Source: Shinisaurus crocodilurus | Lineage: Eukaryota; Chordata; Lepidosauria; Squamata; Shinisauridae | Direction of reading: 5' to 3' | Length of the DNA: 64,000 nucleotides | Assembly: GCA_021292165.1 (NCBI GenBank) | Contig: CM037878.1 | Coordinates: forward strand, 188,665,118-188,729,117 | In this document: positions 53,395-64,000 of the stretch, piece by piece | Numbering within the stretch: position 1 is the stretch's first letter | Layout: each line of letters begins with the position of its first letter | Translations under genes and position numbers: made by a program | The notes under the pieces: generated by a model | Databases searched by the model: none | Told to the model about the DNA's origin: nothing | The model's input: the letters and a program-made list of their open reading frames with translations, nothing else

Positions 53395-55965
53395 TTTTGT
53401 AAGACCTGTAGCTAATTTTAAATTTTTTTAATCTATTGCCGAATTGGGATCACCTTTTTTTATTTGATTAACAGGAATCTTCAATCAATTATTCCAACAG
53501 AGTAATTGACTAATCACAGGAGCCCTATAAACTAACTCTTATTTTAAATGAATTGAGGAAAGGATTGTGTTTAAGGCCATGTTGCACATCGCCAACATAC
53601 ATTAATCATATGATGACATTCCAAGTTTTTTAGGCTGCATGTATGCGTGAGAGGTTGGGATTGCCCCTGTGGACCTGCCCTTCTACTATGCCCAACTTCC
53701 ACAAGCTCGAGGACCGGTCTGAACAGACACTTATAAGCATATACCCCAATGCCCTTGGGACGTGTACATGTTATGCCTACTCTCCATTTTTCTAGAGATT
53801 GCACAGTCAGTGTCCACATACATTGGGGTGTACACACTTTGACCTTGTGCAAGCAACAGACACACTCAATGAATGTGGCATGATTCCATGGAAGCATCAT
53901 GCACTTCTAACACAATTAGATCAATGAACTGAATACTTTGCCATACTGACATTTCATACTGATGAACAAACCTTGGTCATTCTTCAGTAATATCAAATAC
54001 TGCCTTGTAAAAATATTCTATTGTCATGCCCTGTCCATCTCAAGGAGTGTGTACGGAGTGTGTTTGGAACTGAACCACTACAGGATGTTCTTGTTTTATT
54101 ATCTTCTAAACAAATAATTGGAAGTCAGAAAGATATTACTTGTGAAATCATCTTGCAGGAGTATTTGCATTCCCCAACACAGCAGGAACTCAGGCTCTCT
54201 TGGTGTCTGAAAATAGGACTAATTTATATGCATGACTTTTCTGCTAATTATGTTGTGATAAATTACCATGCCTTTAATATAATAATAGTGATTTGGTTGT
54301 ACAGTAAATGTTAAATGCAAATCATCCGGTGCTAATGTTTTGAAACTGTTACATCGAGGACTTTAATGAATTAGAGCCATCAAACAATTCATAATCATTT
54401 CTGAAGTTCACTGGGAGCACACTGAAAAAACCCACTCCTACATCTAGAAAACCTAAAATGCATGCTTCCAAATGTATTGTTTGCAGCACGAGGTAATTAT
54501 CTTCACAAACTGGGGAATACTATAATTCCACACCTTTGCTTGAGTTCATCTTCTGCTTCTGATATATAATGGTGATTTGGGACAGGGCATGTCACTTACT
54601 CTGCTTCTGGCTACTATTCCCATAGTAGGCTGACAAATAGCTTCTATGGTTTCATCTGATGGATAAACAACTCGCATAATTCTATTGCCTGGATTTCAAT
54701 GTAATACTCTTATAAGGTGAGTCCTGCCACTGGGCAGGACAGTTGGATAGTTGTCCAGAACTTTGTACGGCTACTGTGTCTCCTTGCCCCTTAATGTTTT
54801 CCCCCCTACACTGTGTTTCATTAGCAATTTTGCCCATTTGGGGATTGATACTTTGAGTAATGGCAGCCCTTTAACATTCATGGGAGAGAAAGTGAAGAGC
54901 GAGAAGGACATGATATGCAAACCTGGTCATATAGGCCTCTTCTTAATTTTCCAATTTTTGTGACTTTTTTTTTTAAGGTGGTAGATTTTTTGAAGGATAT
55001 TTTTGTCTAGGTGTTGGAAAAGTTCATTGCTTCAGTTAAGTCTACATCTCTGCAACTCAGCCAGCAAGCCAACTTTTCACATGTTTGTATTATACTATTT
55101 CAACCCACCCCACCCCCAATCCCTGCTTGTCTCTTGGGGCATTTGCACTTGCAGCAGTCAACAAAAAATAGGTTTGAATGTAAACAAAAAAGCTTTGCAC
55201 CATTTGTTCATTCCTCTCTTCCTTTATTATGTCTGTCATTCTATACCCCTGGATATTACTATTATGGATAGGAGTATGTGTTTATTTTTTAAAACCAGAA
55301 CTTGGAAAATGGCATAAAATATCAGTACCTGCGCTACAGTAACCATGGATCATCAAGCTATATTTGTACAATCTATACCGTACGTACATTCACTGTCAGA
55401 AGAGATAGCTCTTTCAGGTTTCTGACATCTTCAGTTTCTAGACACAGTCACACCAGGGACTGCTCAATCAACCTACCAAATAAGAATAACAAATTTCTAC
55501 TTATTGAGATTCTGAGTAGACATAAATAATCATTGCAAACTGGTCCTACCCCCTCCTTTCTACTGGATCACCAACAAACTAAAATATAAAATGTTTTCTT
55601 TTACTATATTTATACTGATTTGTTAAAAACATTTGTACATATGGAACAGTCTACCAAATTTAACATCCAGTTTTTCTAAGCAGAAAAAGCTGCCCTGTGG
55701 TTTGCTGATAATAGTTCTAAATCTCTGTTTTCCATCCAAAACACAGTCTGGATATTTGGATGTGTCATATATGACGGGGGGGGGGCTGATCTTAGAAGAG
55801 AAATCAGATTGCTCTCACATGCCATTTATGGACTCATTCATCATCACAACTTCCCCACAAAAGGGAACTGAGAGCCTGAACTCATCAAGAAGGTACCAGA
55901 GGTTCTTATCTCATAGGGTTCTGAAACCATTATTTTTACTGCCACCATCCAACCAAGAGAAGCAT
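53395..55965. other. No gene seen; long AT-rich unassigned stretch
   Basis: About 2.6 kb without a recognisable gene, RNA or transposon boundary. Small frames on both strands (for example 53571-53900, 54021-54314, 55003-55317) lack motifs. A single real exon of unknown family cannot be ruled out from sequence alone. Confidence 0.5.
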
Positions 55966-55969
55966 GAGA

Positions 55970-56100
55970 GCAGCCTTCCCCAATCGGATGCCCTCCAGAT
56001 GTTTTGGACTTCAACTCCCACTGGCCTCAGCTAGCATGGGCAATAGATAGGAATGCTAGGAATTATAGTCCAAAACATCTGGGGGGCACCAGGTTGGGAC
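55970..56100. repeat. Palindromic MITE, uninterrupted relative of 51386-51750
   Basis: It starts agcagccttccccaatcgga, then tgccctccagatgttttgga and cttcaactccca, with the complement aattatagtccaaaacatct, ggggggcaccaggttgggac at the right. Confidence 0.75.
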
Positions 56101-56104
56101 AGAA

Positions 56105-56298
56105 TGCATGAGGGTAATGGAAACAAGACAAACACATTTATACATTCTCCTGATATTTTCTGCCATACACCTTCCAAACAGTCTAACAGTATATTCAGAT
56201 ACCTGACTTTGTGTGACTTCTAGGGCCTGGGTCAGAACTATTTGAATTCCCAGGCAAAATACAGAAGTAATTTAAAAAAAAACCACAACCTGTTTATT

Positions 56299-56330
<32 letters not shown>

Positions 56331-56515
56331 GAAATTTGCACAAAACAGAACATGAATAAACAGCTATAACATATAAAACAGAGGTAGGGAAACTTTTTAG
56401 CCCAAGGGCTGAATTCCAATCTAGGAAAGGTCTCAGGGTGTACCCACAGGCAAAGTGATTCCAGCCAAAGGAAGAGTGGGCAGGGCCAAATGTGTTTATT
56501 ACTAATTTTAAGCCC
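56105..56515. other. No gene seen; includes (AAAG)n run at 56300-56332
   Basis: After the tetranucleotide run, 56382-56470 (agaggtagggaaactttttag, cccaagggctgaattccaat, acaggcaaagtgattccagcc) resembles a hAT-like MITE end but lacks its partner. Confidence 0.45.
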
Positions 56516-56519
56516 ACTC

Positions 56520-56745
56520 ACAAGTAAGCAGGAGAAGCTTCTTCATGTCTATTCAGAAGTAAGCAGGACTGAATCACTCAGCAGCACTTTCAAATAGCTT
56601 CCCAAGTACCAAGCCTCTGCACGGCTCCTCAGAAATAAGCATGAGCAGCACAGCTACTCACAAGTAAGCAGGGCAAGCCTCTGCAGAACAAAGTTTGGAG
56701 GTAAGCAAGACAAGCCTCAGACATAAGCAGGAATGAATCACCCTA
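56520..56745. repeat. Cluster of agtaagcagg words
   Basis: The short word aagtaagcagg and variants (gaagtaagcaggact, aaataagcatgagc, caagtaagcagggc, gaggtaagcaagac, cataagcaggaatg) recur at 20-60 bp intervals. The unit resembles the centre of the CAATCCTAT MITE (cagaagtaag). It looks like a degenerate tandem array. Confidence 0.5.
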
Positions 56746-57185
56746 TACGGCTCAAGACCAGGCTACCTGAAAGACTGCCTTCTCCCATATGAGCCTTCCT
56801 GAGTTTTAAGATCATCAGGAGAGGCCCTTCTCTCGAAGAGGCATGCTTGGTGGGGACGTGAGAGAAGGCCTTCTTGGTGGCTGCTCCCAGCTGCGGAACT
56901 CCCTGCTGGGGGAGGCTAGGTTGGCTCCCTCTCAGTTGTCCTTCTGCTGGCAGACAAAGACAATTTTATTCAAGCAGGCCTTTGGCATGTAAGCTGGTCT
57001 GTTGGTTGGGTGCTGTTTTATTCTATTGCTGTGTTTTTTACTGTGTTTTTAATGTATTTTCTTATTATTTTAACCAAGTTTTCATTGTATTTTTTTTACT
57101 TATGATTGACAGCTGCCTTGAGCTCCATTTTCTTGGTGGAAAGTTGGGGTACAAATCAAATGAATGCATGAATGAATAAAAAGAA
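56745..57185 (+). mobile_element. LINE 3' end (L2/CR1-like), plus strand, truncated
   Basis: The plus strand encodes, with frame breaks, SQLRNSLLGEARLAP and then LSFCWQTKTILFKQAFGM followed by a stop at about 56992, matching the LINE C-terminus seen on the minus strand at 43289-43430. A T-rich 3' untranslated region and ttgagctccattttcttggtgg follow, ending in gaatgcatgaatgaataaaa. The 5' part is missing. Confidence 0.7.
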
Positions 57186-57189
57186 CTCA

Positions 57190-58780
57190 GTTGGGGCTTG
57201 GCTGGGTCACACACTCACTGTCTTGGGCCACAAGAGGTTGTGATTCAGGAAAACCTCCGTCAACAGGAAAAAGGTGTGGCCTGGAGCATTAGGTAGGTAG
57301 GTAGGTAGGTTTTGGACTCAGAACACTGTCCGGCTTGTCCTGAACTAGTCAGCAGGGGGAGGTAGTATTAGCGTTCTACCTTAAAAATGCCTGCATAGTT
57401 TGTGCCATTGCAGATATCCTTTGTTGTAAAGTCTATAACATTGTGGCTCTTGTTAACCCAATGTCATGTGCCTCATCTCCTTATACTGGGTGTGGGTGCA
57501 ATAATTCAAAAGGATGGGTCTGGATACTCCAAGAGAAAACTCACTTTCTGAGTTTGAATGTAGCCAAAACAGCACCAGAGGGGAGGTATCAGCAAGTTTG
57601 GACAAACCCTACAGTTTGCAGATTCCTAAAAAATCTTTAGGTGGGGGAAAATCCTAAGGAGGAGAAAACCCTCCAAAACAGCTTAATAAAAAGTGAGGAT
57701 GCTTAGTGGGCATGAAATGCTGATGGATTGTTGGGAGAAAATAATTAAAAAGTGGGGCAGGGGAAATGGAATGGAGTATTCTGGAAGAGTATATGAATGG
57801 CTGGCTGGAATCCTGGAAAACTTCACAAGAGCAGGTCGCAGTTTTGAACATATATTGGCTAAATACCTCTTAGGAATTTAATACTGAATCTAGATTAAAT
57901 TCCTGAACAGTATTTAGCCAACTGATGTGCATAACCAGACATACTTTGTCAGTAAAACAAGCAAAATCAGTGCATCCAGATACATGGAAACATGTGAGCA
58001 AATGATGAGGACTTCAATATATAAACAATTTATTCTTAGACTTAGGGTGGGTACACATTGTATAATGAGAGTTATGAATTCAAATTTGTTATCTCACCTC
58101 TGCCTTTTCTCATGTATACAAACTAATTTAGATGTGGGATTCGATTTTCTCCTCCTCAACTCATTCATCACCCCCCCCACCCCCCAAATAAACTAGAACT
58201 ATATAATTACGTATGAAACCTGACCCAGAATTGGGTCATCTACGGATAATTTATCTTGCATTGAGGGCTGAGTTTCAATGGATAGCAGTGAGGGAGCTGC
58301 TCTGCTACATTGCAAGCTAGAAACCTGGAGGCTCTGAATGAATTATTTGCCAAAGGCTGTGCAGGACATCTATGAATTGGACAAAAACAGGTTAGGACTT
58401 CACCTTCAGTTTGTTATGGCTGTACTAAGCTCTTGTCTTTCACTGATGCCTTCTTTCTAAATAAAAGGGGCTCAAATGATGTGTGCTTCCCTCATCGGGA
58501 AGTTGGTCCACCCCACCCCAGTAATTTGGTAGCCCTTTTGTACACATGTCTGTAATATTCTTTTTGAGATGGAGTGACTAGAACTATATACAGTATTCCC
58601 AGACACCATAGATTTGTAGAAGAGAATTATGACACTGCCTGCTTTATTTTGATCCCTTTCCTAAAAATCCCTAATATGGAATTTACCTCTCTCTTTTTTA
58701 CAGCTGCCACACACATGGTTGATGTTTTTATTGAGCTACCCACCACAACCCAAGATCTCTTTCCTGGTTGGTCATTTGCC
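57190..58780. other. No gene seen; (GTAG)n run near 57290-57310
   Basis: No recognisable gene. A short (GGTA)n run at 57291-57310. A C-run at 58171-58187. Confidence 0.5.
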
Positions 58781-58784
58781 ATCA

Positions 58785-59125
58785 GTATATACGTGAATAT
58801 ATATTCAGACCCGATTCAATTGGTAGTATCCAATGGGACTGCTCTGCCTCCGCTGTTTTTGGGACTCACCACTTGCACAATGGGACTTTGACACTTTTAA
58901 AAATAACCCCATATATGAGTAGAAACACTTGTATCCAGATCTGGACAGATCAGCAGAGCTCCCTTCTGCAAGCTCCACTGGCCTGCCCCATTCCAGAAAT
59001 GAGTGTTTCTACTCATTGTTAGAAGTGCCAAAACCCTGTAGTGCGATTGGTGGGTCCCACAACCACACAGGCACAATAGGATATTACCTAATATATTCAG
59101 ACCCCATTAGTATATATGTGAAGTT
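58785..59125. repeat. Unclassified sequence bounded by tatattcagaccc words
   Basis: The word atatattcagaccc occurs at about 58799-58812 and 59090-59104, with gtatatacgtgaa and gtatatatgtgaa beside them. Inside, 58915-58929 (atgagtagaaacact) pairs exactly with about 59002-59016 (agtgtttctactcat). The nature of the element is unclear. Confidence 0.5.
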
Positions 59126-59129
59126 AAGA

Positions 59130-60230
59130 TCTTTTGCTCCAGTGTGCATCACTTAACTCTTACACTGAACAGCATTTGCCATTTTAATGCCCATTCCCTC
59201 TGTTTTGAAAGATCATTTTGCAAGTCTTCACAATCCCTTTTTGTTTTTAACACCCTAAATAGCTTGTTGTCAATGGCCTTTTGCAGCCTGTAAATGGGAC
59301 CATGAAAGTGAAGGGAATTTCACTGCATCCCTACTTCCAATACAGATCCCTGCAGAAACCCACCTCTTATTCCCCTCCATTATGGGAACTGATTATTTCT
59401 ACTCACTGCTTCCTATTCTTTAAGCTGTAACCCGTACCTAAGAGGAACTATTTTAATAGTATGATTGGTTAAAAAAACAACAACATTGTGTGTACCTAAA
59501 TCCTATTGAAAGTTATGACACTTCCCCTTTGTTGAAGCTAGCAGGGCTTAGGTGTGCTTCACTGTCTGTGGACTGCACTCATTATTTGCCTTTGGCAGTG
59601 CAAACATCTTGCCATTCCCATTTCTTAGGCGGAATATTAAAATCATAATGTGACTGTTGAAATGATATTTTAAGATCGTGGAGGCAGATATGGGGATGTT
59701 TGGTTTAAGTCAGTGAAGTATTTCGTTCATTTCCAGTTGTTGAAGTAACAGTGAAAATGAAAGAAATGGCATTTATAGCAGCCACCTGGTGACCAAAATC
59801 ACCCAGCTATTTAACTTCACAAAAGGGATCCTACTTTATGATGTTGAGCCATGCAGAAAGGAGGAAGGGAAATGATATTCTGCTCATAGGCGCATTGCTA
59901 TTTTCTGAAGGGAAGATATCAGATCACTTGAATTTTCAACACTGAAATATGCATTAATTTCAGAAATGTAAAAAAAAAATATGTATCTGTAACATTGACC
60001 TATGAGTACTTTTGCATGGCTGCTGCTTTAATGGTACATAATTGGGAGCATAGGAGCTATCAGAAAGATGGGCAGATAAATTTTACCTTGCGGCACCCCT
60101 ATGCACACAGAAGCAAGCTGGCTAGGCAGACCACACAGTCTGCCTTATTCCCACAGTTCAACCTGTTGGATATTTGAACAAACTGGAGAGCGGCACAGGC
60201 CCAACATATGCTCATACTGCAGATACTTGT
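59130..60230. other. No gene seen; unassigned sequence
   Basis: Nothing recognised. Confidence 0.5.
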
Positions 60231-60235
60231 ACCCA

Positions 60236-61502
60236 CTAGAAACGTGCACTGATTACAAGATTTGACTTACACCCTGATTTGGTGATTCAGAAAACAGCCC
60301 AGTTTGGCTCAGACCAATTTGGAGGCTGTCTGCTTCGATTCAGTACCAGACTTGAGATCCAGACATCCAAGGCGTCATCGTGTCTCCCACTGAGCATCAT
60401 GAGAAATCAGAAAATGGCTATAACATTTTTTCTATTTCTCTGACATTTTCAGGCATAGTGGCATCTTAGGAGGGGGTCACGCCTTCCAAATGTCAGAAAA
60501 TAGATGCAGTGCTTTTTGTGCTGTGCCCCCATTCTATTTTTATTTTTATTCTTTTGATTTAAAATATTTCTTGGCTGTCTTTCAGGACAGGAGCCCTCTC
60601 AGGGCGGCATACAACAATAAAACACACATACTAAAAAGTGATGCGGCCATAAAAGTAGTAAAAACACAATAAAAGCAGAAACAGCGGCTTTTTTTAAAAG
60701 AGGGAACTGCCAATAACGTTTACATTTCTTGGCAGAATTGGATTATGTTTTCAGGGATAGTTGCCCGCCCCTTCTGAGTGGATAGAGCCTGCCCAGCTTC
60801 TGATGAATAGACACAGGAGTTTTCATACAAGAGCACCCTTGATATTTTGAGGGTATCCTATCCCCAAAGAGCTCACCCTATTGTCCTTGTGGGCATTCCC
60901 TCTGAAAATGGCAGACAGCACAGGGGTGGCTGTAAGTAAGAAACCTGCAAAGTTTCAGAAGGATAGGCAGAGTTGTTTATGTAGAAGGGGAATCCTTGAA
61001 TTGGGGTAGGAGGTGAGTGATTTGCTTTCCCCCCCCCTGCAGTTTTCTGGACAATTTGTATGAAAATGGCACACTTCATAGAGGTGACTCCAGGCAGGAA
61101 ACCTGCAACATTTCAGATGAATAGGTGCAGGGTCCAGGGAGCTATGATGATTGAAACCAGGCTCTGGTTTCAAGGTAAAATTTAAGGCTCTGTTCATAGT
61201 AGAGTCTGGTAGCATTGGAAGAATGGCCATCTCACGGTCCCCCACCCCTAGATGGACTTGTCACTCAACTCAACTCCCCTCCCTTCCTCCCCATGAGCAT
61301 TTAGAGAAATGAAAGCAAAATACATTATTTTTGGATACACACTGTTTGCCTTTCTGAAGGCTAATTGTGGGTGAAACTTCATGCAGGGTCCAGCTTCAGT
61401 TCTGGTCTCTTTGGAGGAAAGCCTACTTTGGGAAGGACCAGAAACAGTCTGATGGTGCTTGGTTTGGTTCAGACTTCAGCCAAATCCAATGTACATCCCT
61501 AG
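60236..61502. repeat. Possible composite repeat with ctagraacgtgc / gtacatccctag ends
   Basis: The left end ctagaaacgtgcactgatta and right end aatgtacatccctag are roughly complementary (consensus ctagggatgtgc). Inside are a LINE-like tail (60560-60690) and two copies of gaaacctgcaa-atttcag with taggcag/taggtgcag (about 60940-60970 and 61100-61125). Left and right flanks (acccac, cacccat) are only loosely similar. Low confidence that this is a single element. Confidence 0.35.
60560..60690 (-). mobile_element. LINE/SINE 3' tail fragment, minus strand
   Basis: The sequence tgatttaaaatatttcttgg, ccctctcagggcggcataca and acaataaaacacacat is a minus-strand L2/CR1-type 3' end. Confidence 0.5.
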
Positions 61503-61504
61503 CA

Positions 61505-62185
61505 CCCATACATTGTGATCATATCCAATCACTAAAGAGGTGGTTAAGGATTTAATCAAAATTGCAATGTACAAATTCAGTACCATTGAGCTGTGCTTCA
61601 TCAGCTGCTAAAATGAAAAACATTTTACCTTTGTATTTACAAGAGCACACATGGTAATTCTAAATCTACAGAAAATCATTTATAGGCAGTATAACATGTC
61701 ATTTATAGAAAGTGAAATAGGCAGACGGTGCATACCAAATTTCAATTTTCTCATGAGAGTTCACTGTCCCAGTGTCCCAGCGATTAGGCTTACATTAATT
61801 TTGAAGGCAAAGAAATTGTGATATGCTTAAATGTCAGGACATATGTTAATAATATGCATCATTTCAAGTGCAACTGCACTTTATCCGTTTGTGAAATATT
61901 AATTGACCCTCTTTGCTAACATCCTGAGCACTAGAAACATCTGTAGTTACATCTTGTAATTTATAAGATTTATTCATTTCTCTGTGCCTACACGTGAACC
62001 CAGAAATATGGTTGTTACTTTTTGCTTACACATACTCATCTAAAACTGACCACAGTTGTAGGACAATTAGAGAAATGTTTTTCTGGATTTTTTTGCTTCA
62101 CGTTAATATTAATATGACTCACATTGCAATCACTTCTTCATTTTTGGTTTGTTGCATTTCTCTCAATTTTAACTTTTTTAGGCTG
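61505..62185. other. No gene seen; AT-rich unassigned sequence
   Basis: Nothing recognised. Confidence 0.5.
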
Positions 62186-62262
62186 TAATTGATACACTCT
62201 TCCCTGGGAGTGAACTCAGTGGGACTTAATGCAGTTGTATGCATGTCCATTCAGAACTGTTA

Positions 62263-62395
62263 GGTGCAATCCTATTCATGTTTGGACAGAAAAAAAGTCC
62301 TGCAACTCCCAGCATTCCCCAGCCAGCATGGCTGGCTGGGGAATGTTGGGAGTTGTAGGACTTTATTTCTGTCCAAATATGCATAGGATTGCACC
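62263..62395. repeat. 133-bp palindrome: CAATCCTAT ends with inner ctcccagcat arms
   Basis: Left ggtgcaatcctattcatgtt-tggacag pairs with right ctgtccaaatatgcatagga-ttgcacc. The inner arms tcctgcaactcccagcattc and gaatgttgggagttgtagga pair around ccagcatggctgg. The whole unit folds back with few mismatches. Confidence 0.85.
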
Positions 62396-62399
62396 CTTA

Positions 62400-63130
62400 G
62401 TCCTCCTTCTTCACAAAATCATACAACATTAACCCAAAATGGGTTTACCCCATGGAGTACCATGAAGCTAAGTAGGCCCTCTATCTCTCCGTGTTTTGGA
62501 CTCAAGCTAGTTGCGCATGGCAAAAAAATGTTGCACAATGAGCAAGAGTAGAAACCAGCTATTTAGTCTGGGGGGGGGCTACATCCAGCTCGCTGCTCCC
62601 CACAACAGAAAAGATGATTGATGCTATCCCGGATTTTTTAGTAGCACTATGTATGACAATTATAGCCACTCGATCAGGAGAGGAATTGTATGCACAACAC
62701 CTGTTCCATGTGTGGTACTTTCTCCAGATACACATGGAAGACTGATCGGGGTGTCTATGTCTTGAGGAGTTGGATAATAAGCACCGAGCTTTCCCACACT
62801 TTCCCCTCTAAATTCTCATTTTTCTTTTTTAATGATATTCTTTGATACTGCAACATATAATAAAGGAAAGGTAAGAATAGGGTTGGGGAAGGATAGGGAA
62901 ATTTCCTGACCAGTTCAAATGAATTCAGTCCAGTTTATTTCTCAATAGCCAACCAGACTTTTGCATATATATAAGACTAAAACCCAAAGCAAGAAAGATA
63001 CAGAATATCAACATACTGTACAAGAAAATCAGGCTAGATATAATAATAGGAAAATAAGTAATAATTAACAAACTGTCATCAAATGGTTTGTATACTAAAA
63101 ATTACCAAATAATTAGAATAGCTCAATAGC
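62400..63130. other. No gene seen; AT-rich unassigned sequence
   Basis: A G-run at 62571-62578; otherwise nothing recognised. Confidence 0.5.
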
Positions 63131-63138
63131 CTATATTA

Positions 63139-63375
63139 TTATCCATCGAGATAGAAAAACAACAAAATACCCTTCCTCCTCCCTACAGCCAACTTAACAA
63201 ATCTAGCCATGTGGTATGTCACAAAATAATCTGTCCCAACCAATAAAAATATTATTTTGTTTAAAGAGGAATTATCTGTAATACCAGCAGGAAGAAAATC
63301 CAGGTGCCGAGGTCTCAAATCTAGATACAATGAGCATTCCAGAAGAAAGTGAACCAGATCCTCTTCCTTCTGGCA
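63139..63375 (-). pseudogene. LINE ORF2 C-terminal fragment with Cys-His motif
   Basis: The minus strand reads CQKEEDLVHFLLECSLY, a C-x7-H-x4-C motif typical of the C-terminal end of several non-LTR retrotransposon proteins, followed by hydrophobic sequence to RRKGILLFFYLDG and a stop. The upstream CxxC partner is absent, because a palindromic MITE adjoins at about 63385. The exact LINE clade cannot be told from this piece. Confidence 0.65.
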
Positions 63376-63384
63376 TCCAACTGG

Positions 63385-63475
63385 GTGCAATCCTAGACAC
63401 ACTTACGTGGAAGTAAGTCCCATTGGACAAAGTGGGGCTTACTTCATGAGCAAACATGTATAGGATCAGGCTGCA
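63385..63475. repeat. CAATCCTAT-type MITE
   Basis: It reads gggtgcaatcctagacacac, gtggaagtaagtcccattgg, caaagtggggcttacttcat and atgtataggatcaggctgca. Similar to 44693-44778. Confidence 0.7.
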
Positions 63476-63548
63476 TATGTATACAAAACAGATTGTTATA
63501 GTGTACTGCTGTGACCTTTTACTGAAAAAACAGTAGAAATCCATACGG

Positions 63549-63678
63549 CTGGATTCAGACTTAGTCATACTCAGAGTAGACCCATTCACATCAATGGGAC
63601 TAAAGTTAGTGTTCACTAACCTAAGCCCCATTGATTTCAGTGGGTCTACTCTAAGTATTATTAAGTTTAGATGCAATC
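63549..63678. repeat. Palindromic MITE related to 5938-6045
   Basis: It starts ctggattcagacttagtcat with actcagagtagaccca, and ends tgggtctactctaagtatta followed by gtttagatgca. The inner arms pair closely. Confidence 0.75.
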
Positions 63679-63679
63679 A

Positions 63680-64000
63680 ATAGAGGGTTGTTTTTTAAAA
63701 AAAAGTTAAGCCAGTTTTATGGTTTGGATGTGTTGGAAATTGTAATATTGCCTGCTTAAAATCAACAAAGTGATGTAACCACTGATTAGAGTGAGAGGAA
63801 TGGTTAACTAAAGAAACCTCGCCTCCCTACTTTCGGCCTCTCTGGCCACAGCTCTGCTGCTCTCTATCTACTTCCTGCTTCTTTGTGGAAGTTAGGTGTC
63901 TCTCTGCTCTCTTCTCCTAACATGGAGGATGCAAGTCAGAGCTGGCTTCCAGCCAGAGATCTTCTATAATGAAACTAATCTGTCTATATGTATCCTGCAT
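63680..64000. other. No gene seen; window end
   Basis: Short AT-rich then mixed stretch with no recognisable feature. Confidence 0.5.

Overview
This window looks like intergenic or intronic DNA of a vertebrate, most likely a squamate reptile. That call is inference. It rests on the mix of elements: L2-type LINEs with trinucleotide tails and a long open reverse-transcriptase frame, fragments of a lizard-like L1, CR1-type 3' ends, a 5S-rRNA-derived SINE, and many hAT-type non-autonomous DNA transposons. I found no host exon, rRNA or tRNA gene, CRISPR array, operon or bacterial gene. The real protein-coding signal is all retrotransposon-derived.

Layout. 1-6 kb: an inverted repeat cut by the window edge, a LINE 3' fragment, and the first copy of a GAGTC/GACTC-rich hAT-like element (1785-2501). 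6-9 kb: a 5S-derived SINE, small palindromic elements and a 215-bp foldback element. 9.3-11.1 kb: an L2 LINE on the minus strand with a 432-codon frame holding all reverse transcriptase core motifs. 11-18 kb: repeat debris, a 274-bp hAT MITE with a perfect 8-bp target duplication, an L1 ORF2 remnant, and a GC-rich stretch. 18.2-18.9 kb: second GAGTC element. 20.5-22.0 kb: a 1.58-kb hAT-like element with CpG-rich tandem-repeat cargo and a perfect 40-bp-arm hairpin. 22-37 kb: diffuse repeats, an L1 3' insertion with a 16-bp target duplication, a second L2 3' fragment, and nested hAT/MITE insertions. 37.5-38.9 kb: another hAT-like element with a GC-rich interior. 42-46 kb: two further 5S-SINEs (one nested in a LINE tail) and CR1/L2-type tails. 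49.5-50.3 kb: third GAGTC element, inverted. 51.4-51.9 kb: a nested pair of hAT-like MITEs. 56.7-57.2 kb: a plus-strand LINE 3' end. 63.1-63.7 kb: a LINE C-terminal remnant plus two palindromic MITEs.

The standout system is the set of hAT-like elements. Seven insertions keep perfect 8-bp flanking duplications (three GAGTC elements, and those starting at 15164, 20456, 37489 and 51502), while none encodes a visible transposase. They must have been moved by an enzyme encoded elsewhere. Two carry about 1 kb of CpG-rich cargo. The GAGTC family is the best candidate for something undescribed: its ends are dense arrays of a 5-bp word, and one end is itself a complete miniature element. Element names and family assignments come from recognition of motifs and structure; no database search was possible.
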